Source of the DNA: Mesotaenium endlicherianum
Taxonomy: Eukaryota; Streptophyta; Zygnematophyceae; Zygnematales; Mesotaeniaceae
Direction of reading: 5' to 3'
NCBI GenBank assembly: GCA_009602735.1
Contig: WELA01012833.1
Span: 235,024-299,023, forward strand
Length of the DNA: 64,000 nucleotides
Each line of letters begins with the position of its first letter. The stretch's first letter is position 1. Under the pieces are notes generated by a model, which saw only the letters and a list, made by a program, of their open reading frames with translations, was not told where the DNA came from and did not search any database. A program made the position numbers and the translations under genes. Positions 19,190 to 29,701 of this stretch are shown here, in pieces.

Positions 19190-21672
19190 ATGGCTTCTTC
19201 TTCAAATGCGCCAGAAAATGTTGTGGGTGGTAATTTACTCATCCCTGCCACCTTCTGGGGAGATGCATGGGCGAAAAAGACATTTGGACAGTATTACATA
19301 GAGTTTCTCTTAGTCGGAATTGTGAGAAAAGAGGTTGTGAGGACTAAAAAGGAGAACTCATGGCTCATAGAAGTGTTGTATGACAAAGAAAAAAAGCAAT
19401 GGGAGGCATGGCAGGTCAGGCAGTACCTATCTACTGTGCCTGAAGAGTCCTGGTCTTATTCCGAGCCGCATGTAGTTCGTTTTGGCTCGGTTTCCTCAGG
19501 GGCCTCTTTACTTGCAAATTCTAGGGTGGCTGGCAGTCAAGGTCTGATTTCTTCCTCCCAAGACCCGAACGATGACTCCCAGCCAAGGTCTAATGATGCT
19601 GATGAGGAGGAGGAGGAGGAGGAGGAGGAGGAGGAGGAGGAGGAGGAGGAGGAGGAGGAGGAGGAGGAGGAGGAGGAGGAGGAGGAGGAGGAGGAGGAGG
19701 AGGAGGAGGAGGAGGAGGAGGAGGAGGAGGAGGAGGAGGAGGAGGAGGAGGAGGAGGAGGAGGGGGAGGAGGAGGAGGAGGAGGAGGAGGAGGAGGAGGA
19801 GGACGAGGATACTATGAGGAAGAAGGGCAGGCCTGACACCGGAAAGGGTAAGCAGGTGCTGCTTACTGTTCCTATAGATAGAAATGAGAAAAGGGAGAGG
19901 AGGAGGAAGGCCAAACTAAGTCAGAAGAAGAGGAATAGCAGCAGGTATAAGAAGGTTGCAGGTGTCAGTGATGAGGAGCTGCATTCCTCTGATGGTGAGC
20001 TGGAAGAAGAAGGAGATCCCCTGGAGGAGGAGCACCTTCGGGAAGGTACAGCTGAGGAGGAGTACAACTGGAGACCTCCAGTTCATGGTGAGAAGTATCC
20101 ATGGAGGCAGCAGCCAGGTGGCTCTTCAACCTCTGGACTGAGAGGTGTCAATTCTAAGACATTTCTGAAGTACACTCCCTTTGCTGTGCTGTGCCTGTTC
20201 ATAGGCATAGATTGGTTTGAATTGCTTGTCAATGAGACAAATGCATATGCAAACTTGAACAGGGCCAAAGATTGGAAGCCGGTTACTCTCACTGAGATGG
20301 TTGTTTGGCATGGTCTTTACCTTGCCATGGCCCTGAACCCTCTGCCTAGAATACCTTATTATTGGAGGTCTGATACAAGTGGACCTATCAGGTTTCCTTC
20401 CTTTGGAACCTTCATGTCCAGGAACAGGTGGCAGGAGATAAAAAGATATTTTCACTTAAAGTCAAATTTGGGTAGGGAGTGCTTTCCTAAGACCTCTGGG
20501 ACCTACAGGCTGTGGCAGTGTCTGCTTATCATAATTAGGTTGAGGCACAAGTTCAAAGCCCACTACAATCCTGGGCATGACATAACAATAGACGAGAGGT
20601 TGATCCCCCTTAGAAATAGAAGTTGCCCTGTGAGAGTGTACATGCCAAAGAAGCCACATAAGTTCGGTATAGAGTTGTTTGTGGCCTGTGACAGTACAAG
20701 TTACTACTGCTATGACTTCACAGTGTTTGATAAAGAGCCTGGCAGGTCACAAGTTCTTACTGTTTTAGATTTGATTGAGGGTCTGCCAGACAAACAGACT
20801 TACTCTTTTGTCCTGGACAGAGGCTTCACATCGCCGACACTCTTGAAAGTCCTAGCTGAGAGAGGTCATGTAGCAACTGGCACAGTTATGGCAAATAGAA
20901 AAGACATGCCTAAGACCCCAGATGGTAAAGGAAGTGCCTTGGTATTGCCCATCCCAAGAGGTCAGAAAAAACCAACTCAGGGAGACTATATGGCTCTTGT
21001 GTGTGATTACCCGGGGCAGATTGCTATGGTCTGGCAAGACAAGATGCTAGTGCACTTTCTGTCCACAGCTGCTGGTCTTGAGGTGAATGAAGTTGAGAGG
21101 AGGCAGAGTGATGGGAGTTTGAAGACCATAAGTGCTCCAGACATTGTGGTGCACTACAACAAACACAAAGATGCTGTTGATCAATTCGACAAACTCTGTC
21201 TGAGAGATAACTATTCTGTGGAGAGTGCTGCTGTCAGCTTCAAGTGGTGGCATAAACTATATTGGGGTCTGTTTGATGCTGCCCTGGCCAATGCCTACAT
21301 CTTGTACAACCTGGCCCATCCTGAGAGTGATAGGTATCCCTTCATGTTAGATGTTGTCGCGGAGATGACAGACTTTCATGATCCACATGAGGGGAGGCGC
21401 TTTCGCTGGAGTGCGGGGCGGGCTGGAATGGACAGGTTCCTAGGGAGACACTAACCTGAGCACGTTCTAGGAGGCCTAGACCAGGGTGTGTAGTGTGCAG
21501 GAGCAAGCTGTATGACGTAGGCCATGAGAAGAGTAAGGTGAGGCCTAGCTATTGGTGCGCGACGTGTGGAGTAGCGCTTTGCCCCGCGCCTTGCTTTGAG
21601 GAGTACCATACCAACAGGCACATAGCACATGTAGATAGTGGCCCCTACAGGCTGAGTAGCACTAACAAGTAG
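19190..21672 (+). pseudogene. piggyBac transposase 1, with displaced zinc-finger tail
   Basis: The main frame (19190-21454, 754 aa) starts MASSSNAPEN and has an N-terminal accessory region, a Glu run of about 65 residues (near 139-204), a basic AT-hook-like stretch (RKKGRPDTGKGK) and the DDE transposase fold. The three catalytic aspartates fit piggyBac: D468 in TIDERL, D543 in LDRGFTS, D664 in DAVDQFD. The frame stops at GRH* (21452-21454). The cysteine-rich C-terminal domain that binds the ends (CVVC...CATCGVALC.APCF..YH) continues at 21487-21672 in the -1 frame. A nonsense change plus a frameshift has therefore cut it off, unless an unseen splice restores it. Confidence 0.85.
19604..19801 (+). 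repeat. (GAG)n microsatellite encoding poly-Glu
   Basis: 198 bases of GAG repeated in frame, 66 codons, interrupted once by GGG (Gly). It lies inside the transposase gene and is probably hypervariable in length. Confidence 0.95.
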
Positions 21673-22047
21673 GACTGTGGAGCAGAGGACCTGCAACAAA
21701 AATATATATGAAAGACATTGTGCTCCATAAACAGTTCAGCTTCATGTGTGCAAAGCTGTCGATTCTGCAATATTTTGCGATTAATAATTCATTTTTAATC
21801 ATTTTAATTCTTTATTTTGTATATGAATATTTTTTTGTGAGTAAAGTAAGACCTTACTTTCAAGCTCCACTTTACAGATTACTATTTGCATGTGTAAAGA
21901 ATAAATGATGAATTATTAACTGTGATGCTTTGTTGCATGAGGCACTAAAAAGTACGAAAAATACCCAAACCCCATATGGTCCACTAAGTACAGAGTGTGC
22001 CTGCACAAAGGTACTGATTAGAATGAAGTAAAATCTGTTTCATATGA

Positions 22048-22101
22048 TAGGTAAGACACATGCCTACCCCACATTAAATCAACAACTACTGGTTCAAATC
22101 C
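22048..22101 (+). other. tRNA-like pol III promoter boxes in piggyBac 1 3' region
   Basis: TAGGTAAGACA (22048-22058) resembles an A box, and GGTTCAAATCC (22091-22101) matches the B-box consensus. Spacing of 43 bases equals that in tRNA genes. I do not see a full cloverleaf, so this is at best a tRNA-derived or SINE-like relic. Confidence 0.3.
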
Positions 22102-22314
22102 AAACTCATAGTGTGTGAAGTCAAAGTTGGCCCTATTTGCTCGTTTCTTGTTACCGTACACACTTTGTACGGAAAGTACACCTTACCTTTCCAAAAATTG
22201 CGGGCCACATGGCCAGTGCAATACCTTGTGATGTAAGCTCTCTAATGGTCAATCACACATAGTCATAGCTTCAGTGGTTATTTCAATATAGTGTGACTTA
22301 GGGGGTGCATTATT

Positions 22315-22350
22315 GGACCATATATGGTCTTTTCCTTAGGAGACCTAGTG
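22315..22350 (+). repeat. Right terminal and subterminal repeats of piggyBac 1
   Basis: GGACCATATATGGTCT (22315-22330) repeats the left subterminal palindrome. The right TIR (reverse complement CACTAGGTCTCC) ends at 22350 against TTAA. Confidence 0.75.
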
Positions 22351-22354
22351 TTAA

Positions 22355-23496
22355 GTAGTGTGTAATTTGAGAGACTGCTAACATACTAACTTCGAGAGAG
22401 AGAGTTCTAAATGTCTTGAAGTTCTCCTTTTGTAGAAAATGAGCTTCTCAAGGTTTTAGATGAGAAATATTTGCTGCGTTTTCAAACTGAGATTTGATCT
22501 TTCAGATCAAATCTTCGATTTAACCACTATCGACGGCGCCCCGGCAACATGGTCCAATTTTGGTCAGGACTCAGCACGTCCACGTCCAGTTTATATCGCC
22601 AGAAATTTTGCCGTCCTCTATTGAATTTCAAAATGACGAGTACCTTGGACTTTTGGTTTACAGTGCCCACGCCTTTTAACTTTTCAAACGCGAGTTAGAC
22701 GCCCCAACCTAGCATGTCAGGATTTGAACTACCTTTTTCCTCGGACGAAACAGTCACTCTCAAATTCACTTCAAATCTAACTCCAAATTTCTGCACAATT
22801 TGGTATCAAATGTGAGCTCGTCTTTTGTTCCCGCTCGACATCGAAACCACTTCACTATATACTAGCTACTCTTCGCGTTTTCCATTCATTACTTCTTTTG
22901 AGATTAAGAATTCCTAGCTTTCGTTGAGCGGTAATTGCAAAGTGAGATAACCTTCTCTGCCTTCGCTGCTATATAGTCGCGGTTTCTGCTTTGCATGTTT
23001 GGTGTAGTTTGGCGCGAAATTGAAATTTAGGATTTTTTGGTGTGCGTTGCTTTGGCACACAAAAATTCAAAAAAAGAAAAGGTACAAGATTAGTACCATA
23101 GGAGGGATTTGACAAGACCTTTTGACATGTACGTTCACGTACGATAGTGGCTTTTACCGGACGAAAGAGATGATAGCGAGTGTATGTTCAATTGCAAAAA
23201 ACTCAAATGACCTCGATAGGTCATTTGAGTTTCGCGCCGTAATGCCGAGTTTTAGCTTGTAGTTCAATTTTACAAAACCCTCTTTTCAGTTTTGAAACAA
23301 GCCCAAAAACCCACTGTAAACCACGTTTGGGACGTTGATAAACAACATTGAAAGCATCACTGTACTCTCAGGTACACGCAAATACATTTGAAATGGACAG
23401 TTAGCGCCCACTGTAAACCAGCCCTAAACGCTCCATCATTGGCTTAAGCCAAACAATGTCTCAATGGAGTGAGTGTGGAGGCATGTAAACACATGT
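22355..23496. other. Non-coding stretch between piggyBac 1 and family 2 element
   Basis: About 1.1 kb with no convincing coding frame. It may belong to the DIRS-like element that the piggyBac split, or to host DNA. The only clear structure is a 15-bp perfect hairpin at 23199-23232. Confidence 0.4.
23199..23232. repeat. Perfect 15-bp inverted repeat with 4-base loop
   Basis: AAACTCAAATGACCT (23199-23213), loop CGAT, AGGTCATTTGAGTTT (23218-23232). No associated gene or element end is visible. Confidence 0.8.
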
Positions 23497-23999
23497 TGTA
23501 GTGATTTGAGTTATTATATATTCATTTGCATATATTTTAATGTTTTTAAATATATATGGAGTAGTATTGTGTGGAGTCAAGTGTGAATAGGTACTCTAGT
23601 AACTTGGTTCATGTCCTTTGAACCTTCCAAGGCGTTTTCGAAGTTAGAGGAAAGACCTAGAAGAACTCCATGTGGCAAAAGTCAAATGTGCCATTTTTAG
23701 GTCAAAAGGACATGTGTACATTATTCTAGAAAGAGGTGGCAAGTTTTGGGATGTGTTGGGTGCCAACACATCAACATACACCTTCCTAGAAATTACTTAT
23801 GTAGCAAGTATATAAACAAGAGCTAGAACATAGAAAGACATTCCAGAATCACTCTTGTACTTGCCAAAATCCAGAAATATATTAACTTTCAAGAAGCCAT
23901 CTCTCTTTCAAGAAGCTACCACTTGTGTTCAAAGATCCTTGTCTTGAATAGATAAAGTATTCTGTTTTACTAAGTACTTTATCTATCTGTTTCACTACA
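23497..23999 (+). repeat. 5' LTR of family 2 element
   Basis: TGTAGTGATTTGAG...GTTTCACTACA, 503 bp, almost identical to the 3' LTR at 28201-28703 and similar to the solo LTR at 39878. A TATATAAAC-like motif near 23810 may be its core promoter. Confidence 0.92.
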
Positions 24000-24000
24000 G

Positions 24001-24015
24001 TGGTATCGGAGCTAG
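24001..24015 (+). promoter_or_regulatory. Primer binding site of family 2 element
   Basis: TGGTATCGGAGCTAG one base after the LTR. Matches the initiator tRNA-Met site. Confidence 0.85.
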
Positions 24016-24036
24016 GCACTTTGGTAGCACAAGAAG

Positions 24037-25324
24037 ATGGCCGATCCTCAAGACCAACAGCAAGCTTTCGAAGGAAGCCCTTCCTCTCCAAGACACCCTC
24101 CTCCAGCGCCGATGGGAGAGCCCACTCAAGAAAATCTGCAACAACAAGAAGCACCACAAGGAGGAGCACACCCTCCTCCAGCGTCGATGGGAGAGCCTAC
24201 TCAAGGAAATCTCCAACAACAAGAAGCACCACAAGGAGGAGCACCGTCAAATCCCGTGGCAGCCGCTATAGCAAAGTTGACCCCACCACAAGGAGTTCCC
24301 GCAAATGAGTGGGCAGCCTTCCTAATGACCGTCCACAACCAAGTGGGCTTGGCCACCTATGAAGCAACCGTGCAAGCGTCAAGAGAAGCTATGGCTGCCA
24401 TGGTTGCCCCTATTGCGAGCAATGCTCAAAATCCAGCCCCGGCTCAAGCGCCTCCACAAGAGCCAACGAGAGCAAGGAACCTCATCAAGCCCGGCAAACC
24501 CGACACTTTCAACCCCAAGAAAGGTGCCAACCTGAATTTATGGCTCTACCAAGTGGAGACGTACCTCGCATTCCTTGAAGTACCCGAGGAGGACTACGTT
24601 CCCTTTGCCGTTACCTTACTTAGAGGAGCAGCAACATCATGGTGGCGTAACTATCAGGCGGCTATATATCAAGCTATAGCACACCCCATGCTCAGCCAAG
24701 AGCCCCCACCATCATATGCAAGATGGGCAGATTTTCGTGAGGCCCTCAAGAAGCAATTCATGCCCATCAATGCGGAGAAGATTGCCCGAGGAAAGCTCCA
24801 CCATCTCAAGCAAACGACGTCCGTTCAAGAGTATACATCCAGATTTCACGCCCTCACTCTTGAGATCCCCAACATGTCTCTCGAGGAGAAGATTGACCGT
24901 TACATCTTTGGCCTCAAACCCAAGGTGGCAAAGGAAGTGGAGTTACGCGACTTGACGGACTTCTCAAAGATCATTGAAGTGGCCCAAAAGGTGGATACCA
25001 TGGATTTCAAGCACTCCGTGCCTTCATCTTCACGGGTACCGACGACGCGGGTGTACGCAGCCCCTTCCACATCCGAATCTGGACCCACACCCATGGAAAT
25101 CGGAGTTATTAAATGGGACCCCGCGGCGGCTCGGAAGGGTGGAAGACCCTCCAATGACACTTATGATGCAAGATTCAAGAAACCAGCAAGGAGTGAAAGC
25201 AAGACTCTCCCCGGCTGAAAAAGAAGCTCTCATGACGGATGGACTATGCTTTTATTGCAAGGAAAAGGGCCATTGTGCACTTTCATGCCCCAAAAAGTTG
25301 TCAAAAAATGGACAGCGCCGGTAG
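24037..25324 (+). pseudogene. gag: gag of family 2 element (zinc knuckle in shifted frame)
   Basis: The frame starting at 24037 (MADPQDQQQ) has a Gln/Pro/Gly-rich head with two copies of a 'PPAxMGEPTQxNLQQQEAPQGGA' type repeat, then a Retrotrans_gag capsid domain (LNLWLYQVETYL...ATSWWRN). It stops at 25218. The CCHC knuckle [14 protein letters not shown] continues in another frame (about 25190-25324), and pol returns to the gag frame. Two compensating small indels therefore displace the knuckle; alternatively they are sequence errors. In related elements gag and pol are one frame, which fits. Confidence 0.8.
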
Positions 25325-26757
25325 GCCAGGAGCCTACCACCCCAAGACCCACTCCACGAGAAGGCAACACGCCAAGTGAGGTGGAGACCCCCGTTGAAGA
25401 CGACGTTCCAGCCCCAATGAGTTTGAGAGGTTACCTTGGAGGAGAGAAGGTCCACATCTTGGTGGATAGCGGAGCTCAAGGCAACTTCATTGCTGCAGAT
25501 TTTGCCACCAAGCACGGTATTACTATGCGAACTCTTGACCACGACGAGGAGATTATGATGCCCGATGGATTCTCCTATACTACCCCTTCCAAGAAGACGT
25601 ACCCCTTGGCACTCTCTATCAAGTCCTTCAAGGATAGAGTAGTGTTCTCCCCCATGCAATTGGGCAAGTACGACGTCATCCTAGGGACGCCTTGGTTGAC
25701 CAAGCACAACCCCCAAGTTGATTGGAGGACCGGTACTATCAAGATCAAGAATGACATCACTTCAAGAATCTGTATTTTGCGCGCAATCCAGAATATCCAG
25801 ACCCAAGACATCCAGAAGCCGGCACACGAGATACTATTGTCCGCCCTCCAACTCAAGAGACTTGTGAGGAAGGGACACGAGCTTCTTTTGGCCTTGATCA
25901 CGCCAAAAGACATCAAGAAAGACATCGAGAGTCAAGAAGGCAGCCCCGTTCCCAAGGAGATACAAGAAGTCTTTGAGGACTACAAAGAAGTGTTCTCCCC
26001 GGAATTGCCCAAGGGCCTACCCCCCAAAAGATTCGTAGACCACAAGATAGAGTTGGAGCCCGGAAGCAAGCCCATCTCTCGGCCTACGTTCAAAATGTCA
26101 TACACGGAGCTAGACGAAGTCAAGAAGCAAATCAAGGAGCTACTGGAGCATGGCTTCATTCGACCTAGCAAGTCGCCATTTGGAGCCCCGGTGCTATTTG
26201 TCAAGAAGAAAGATGGTACCTTGAGGATGTGTGTGGACTATCGCGCCCTCAACAAGATCACCATCAAGAATCGATACCCGCTGCCGCGCATGGATGAGCT
26301 CATGGACCGGCTGGTTGGAGCCAAGTACTTCACGAAGATTGACTTACGGAGCGACTACCACCAGATTCGCATCGCAAAACCGGACATAGAGAAAACGGCA
26401 TTCAGGACAAGATATGGACATTTTGAGTTCATGGTCTTGCCGTTTGGACTCACCAACGCGCCAGCAACTTTCATGACTATGATGAACACCATATTTCAGC
26501 CCATGTTGGACAGATTTGTGGTGGTATTCATCGATGACATCCTTATCTACAGCAAGACCCTTGAAGAGCATGCGAGACACTTGAAAGAAGTCCTTGAAGT
26601 ATTGAAGCAAAACAAGCTATTTGCAAATGAGTCAAAGTGCGAGTTTGCCAAACAAGAAGTGGAGTTTCTAGGTCTCCACGTGACTGCTGATTGCATCAAG
26701 ATGGACCCCAAGAAGACCACGGTGGTGGAGGAATGGCCAACCCCCACGACCAAGAAN
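25325..26757 (+). pseudogene. pol: pol of family 2 element, protease and reverse transcriptase
   Basis: The frame is open from before 25325 and carries an aspartic protease ([12 protein letters not shown]) and an RT with [16 protein letters not shown] and the active site FIDDIL. The motif usually read SGYHQIR is SDYHQIR here. The RT breaks at the single N at 26757, where unrelated pol sequence follows, so the polyprotein is not continuous in this assembly. Would catalyse protein maturation and reverse transcription. Confidence 0.85.
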
Positions 26758-26868
26758 CCCGGAAAGGCAACGGACAAACATCTCAATGGACCTTATCGTG
26801 GACCTGCCCGTGACACCTCGAGGCCATAATGCAATACTCACGGTGGTGGACAGACTTACCAAGATGGC
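26758..26868 (+). pseudogene. Displaced integrase core fragment
   Basis: About 111 bases between two single Ns (26757, 26869) encode MDLIVDLPVTPRGHNAILTV, then VDRLTKM, in one frame. This is the first catalytic-Asp segment of a Ty3/gypsy integrase. It sits between RT and RNase H, where integrase never belongs, so it is very likely a misplaced contig. Confidence 0.75.
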
Positions 26869-26869
26869 N

Positions 26870-27188
26870 TCCTGACAGATCTACTCAAGAAGGACAGGTT
26901 ATATACATGGACCGAAAAAGAGGAAGAGGCATTTCAATAGTTTAAGGGAAGATTGACCACATTCCAGGTGCTCACACTCCCAAGTCCAAACCCAGATTGG
27001 CCCTTCCACGTCATCACCGATGCATCTTCCTATGCAATAGGAGCAATCCTGCTTCAAGACCAAGGCAAGGGACTGCAGCCCATCGCCTACGAGTCAAGAA
27101 AGCTAAATCCGGCCGAGCAAAATTATACAACCACGGAGCGAGAGGCATTGGCGATTGTACATGCCTTGAAGGTTTGGCGCTGCTACGT
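26870..27188 (+). pseudogene. RNase H fragment of family 2 pol
   Basis: The RT-RNase H connection (LTDLLKKD...TWTEKEEEAF) is broken by a TAG codon near 26938. The RNase H start FHVITDASSYAIGAILLQ and IAYESRKLNPAEQNY up to ALAIVHALKVWRCY follows and runs into the N gap. Joined to the integrase fragment by a single N. Confidence 0.8.
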
Positions 27189-27485
27189 NNNNNNNNNNNN
27201 NNNNNNNNNNNNNNNNNNNNNNNNNNNNNNNNNNNNNNNNNNNNNNNNNNNNNNNNNNNNNNNNNNNNNNNNNNNNNNNNNNNNNNNNNNNNNNNNNNNN
27301 NNNNNNNNNNNNNNNNNNNNNNNNNNNNNNNNNNNNNNNNNNNNNNNNNNNNNNNNNNNNNNNNNNNNNNNNNNNNNNNNNNNNNNNNNNNNNNNNNNNN
27401 NNNNNNNNNNNNNNNNNNNNNNNNNNNNNNNNNNNNNNNNNNNNNNNNNNNNNNNNNNNNNNNNNNNNNNNNNNNNNNNNNNNNN
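27189..27485. other. Assembly gap (297 Ns)
   Basis: Unresolved bases inside the family 2 element. The true missing length cannot be told; most of RNase H and integrase should lie here. Confidence 0.98.
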
Positions 27486-28190
27486 TGGTGATAGGTCTCT
27501 GCATAATAAATTCTGAAAATTTACCTGGCTGTAGTCCTTGAGTAGCCGGTCATTTAGAGTCCAAGTTTGCTCAATTTGGAGCACTGGTGAGAGAGATATG
27601 ATGCTCTAAGTAGAAGGGGGTCAGGCTGCTGGCATTGTTAGGGCAGAATATGCCTTCTGACATTGTGCCCTCCCCTGAACTTGGAATGCTCTGAAACTCA
27701 AGACTCTGGTAGAACATCTTACAGCGCCCAGTTTGAGACTTAGTTTGCAGAATTTGGAGAAGCATAGAAGGACTTATGATTTTCAGAAGTTTCTGCACAG
27801 ATTTGGAGGAGTGCCTACTCTCTCAGCCCTCAACGACACTCCAAAAATTAGAATGCTCTGAAATTTGGTGACCCGGTAGAGTTCTCCAACGCGGTCCGTC
27901 TGGCACTCAAATTTTTAGATTTGAAGCAGTTCTGTGGCCGCTATGAATTTTTGAATTTGTGGCAGATTCTGGGCCAACTTGTACAATTTCCTTTATCATT
28001 AAGGAATAGGCTAGCCAATAAGGTCACACCACCTACGACCTTCCCTAGTGTACCTTACATGTGTCGCACCTGACTTGGCACCTTTGACTAGTCCTCTTCA
28101 CATGTGTGGCATCTGACTTGAAACTGTTGACTAGTTTGCTCCACATGTGTAAGACCTGACTTGACGCGCCGAGACGTCGCTTTGTCTATT
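27486..28190 (+). other. 3' non-coding part of family 2 element, with 43-bp tandem repeat
   Basis: No open frame. Degenerate 'gaatgctctgaaa' blocks recur near 27684 and 27850. ACATGTGT...CTGACTTG units start at 28057, 28100 and 28143, exactly 43 bases apart. Probably the element's untranslated 3' region. Confidence 0.6.
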
Positions 28191-28200
28191 GGGGGGGTGA
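28191..28200 (+). promoter_or_regulatory. Polypurine tract of family 2 element
   Basis: GGGGGGGTGA directly before the 3' LTR; expected plus-strand primer. Confidence 0.75.
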
Positions 28201-28703
28201 TGTAGTGATTTGAGTTATTATATATTAGTTTGCATATATTTTAATGTTTTCAAATATATTTGGAGTAGTATTGTGTGGAGTCAAGTGTGAATAGGTACTC
28301 TAGTAACTTGGTTCATGTCCTTTGAACCTTCCAAGGCATTTTCGAAGTTAGAGGAAAGACCTAGAAGAACTCCATGTGGCAAAAGTCAAATGTGCCATTT
28401 TTAGGTCAAAAGGACATGTGTACATTATTCTAGAAAGAGGTGGCAAGTTTTGGGATGTGTTGGGTGCCAACACATCAACATACACTTTCCTAGAAATTAC
28501 TTATGTAGCAAGTATATAAACAAGAGCTAGAACATAGAAAGACATGGGAGAATCACTCTTGTACTTGCCAAAATCCAGAAATATATTAACTTTCAAGAAG
28601 CCATCTCTCTTTCAAGAAGCTACCACTTGTGTTCAAAGATCCTTGTCTTGAATAGATAAACTATTCTGTTTTACTAAGTACTTTATCTATCTGTTTCACT
28701 ACA
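28201..28703 (+). repeat. 3' LTR of family 2 element
   Basis: 503 bp, same ends as the 5' LTR with few differences, followed by TSD CATGT. Confidence 0.92.
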
Positions 28704-28800
28704 CATGTAAGGAATCACATGTCAGCCTAACACAACCAATGGAAGCAAGGACATTAAGGCGATGGTGGGCAGCTGGGCACGGCAGGCACTTGGACGACCA

Positions 28801-28860
28801 TGCGCGATGGTGCGCGATGGTGTGCGATGGTGCGCGATGGTGTGCGATGGTGCGCGATGG
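28801..28860. repeat. 10-bp minisatellite, six units
   Basis: TGCGCGATGG repeated six times, with units 3 and 5 reading TGTGCGATGG. Confidence 0.95.
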
Positions 28861-28995
28861 ACTGCAATGTGGATACTTGATTGTTGAGCTCAGAGCTGCT
28901 TGAAGCATGCCTCTGAAGTCCAGAGAAATCATCAGAGTGCTCCGGAGCAACTCCAGAGTCCACAGGCCAGAGTCCAAGACTCTTGAGTAGTCCAC

Positions 28996-29153
28996 ACCAT
29001 GGGGTGGTAACTGGCGCTAATTTTCCCGATTTTTGAATGCAGGTTCAGAATCCTTTAGGGTTTAAGGTTTAGGGTTTCCGGTCGCTATTTGTTATCTTTG
29101 AATTGTGGGCGCTATTTCACCAAAATTTTCGAGGGGAGTTACCACCCCATGGT
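28996..29153. mobile_element. Small inverted-repeat (MITE-like) element with telomere-like core
   Basis: 17-bp perfect inverted repeats ACCATGGGGTGGTAACT (28996-29012) and its complement (29137-29153) bound 158 bp. CCAC on both sides could be a target duplication. The interior holds two TTTAGGG units (29054-29077), the plant telomere motif. No coding capacity. Family unknown. Confidence 0.5.
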
Positions 29154-29701
29154 CCACACCCACGAGCCAGCACGGTAGCACCACATGGAACATAACTGTA
29201 CAGCACTACACAGGTGAACACCGTCCACTGTGGTCCACTTCCTTCGACCCCCCAGTCAACGACGGCGCCGTGCGGCGCCGTGTATGTCTTCACGAGTTCC
29301 AACTTCCAAACCGTTCCAAACTTCCAAGTTCGAACAAGCCGGCATGACCGGTCTCGTCCAAATATTTTTATTTCTGCATTTGTCCTCGAGCTTGCGTCGG
29401 GGACCTGGTCGGGACGACCTCCCGGCTACAGGGCGTATGCTTGGCGTGAACTGCAGTGCGTAAGAGGTCCGGGTATCGGACCTATGCCCTAGCGCGTTGC
29501 AGCCCATTGCAGCCGCAGTCCAGCTACTCCCGTTGTAGTGTGAACGCGTGTTGGCACGTCGCGCATGGTACGTTAATATTGCTAGAGTTAGATGGGAGAT
29601 TTTGACCATGTTTTAAGTTTCTGTGTGCATAATTTGGCATTCATCTACGTTATGTTAGAGTTTACTTTCACTGCATTGTGTTGCCATAAAAGGTGTTTCT
29701 T

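Larger units (their letters stand above)
18899..22354 (+). mobile_element. piggyBac DNA transposon 1 (complete ends)
   Basis: TTAA (18899-18902) and TTAA (22351-22354) flank terminal inverted repeats that begin CACTAGGTATCC on the left and CACTAGGTCTCC on the right. TTAA duplication is the hallmark of piggyBac. The interior holds one transposase gene on the plus strand. It sits next to the DIRS-like gag fragment, probably inside the same old element. Confidence 0.9.
23497..28703 (+). mobile_element. Family 2 Ty3/gypsy retrotransposon (scrambled, with gap)
   Basis: Two 503-bp LTRs (23497-23999 and 28201-28703) are flanked by the direct repeat CATGT (23492-23496, 28704-28708). There is a tRNA-Met primer site and a G-rich polypurine tract. 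Gag and pol fragments lie inside, but segments after RT are out of order, bounded by single Ns, and followed by 297 Ns. Most of the integrase is not visible. The disorder could be assembly error or real damage. Confidence 0.9.

Noticed and set aside
19572-19817. Poly-Arg and poly-Ser frames over the GAG repeat
   Set aside because: Reading the microsatellite in other frames; only the Glu frame is continuous with the transposase.
28801-28860. CRISPR-like array
   Set aside because: Units are contiguous 10-mers without spacers, and the genome is eukaryotic.
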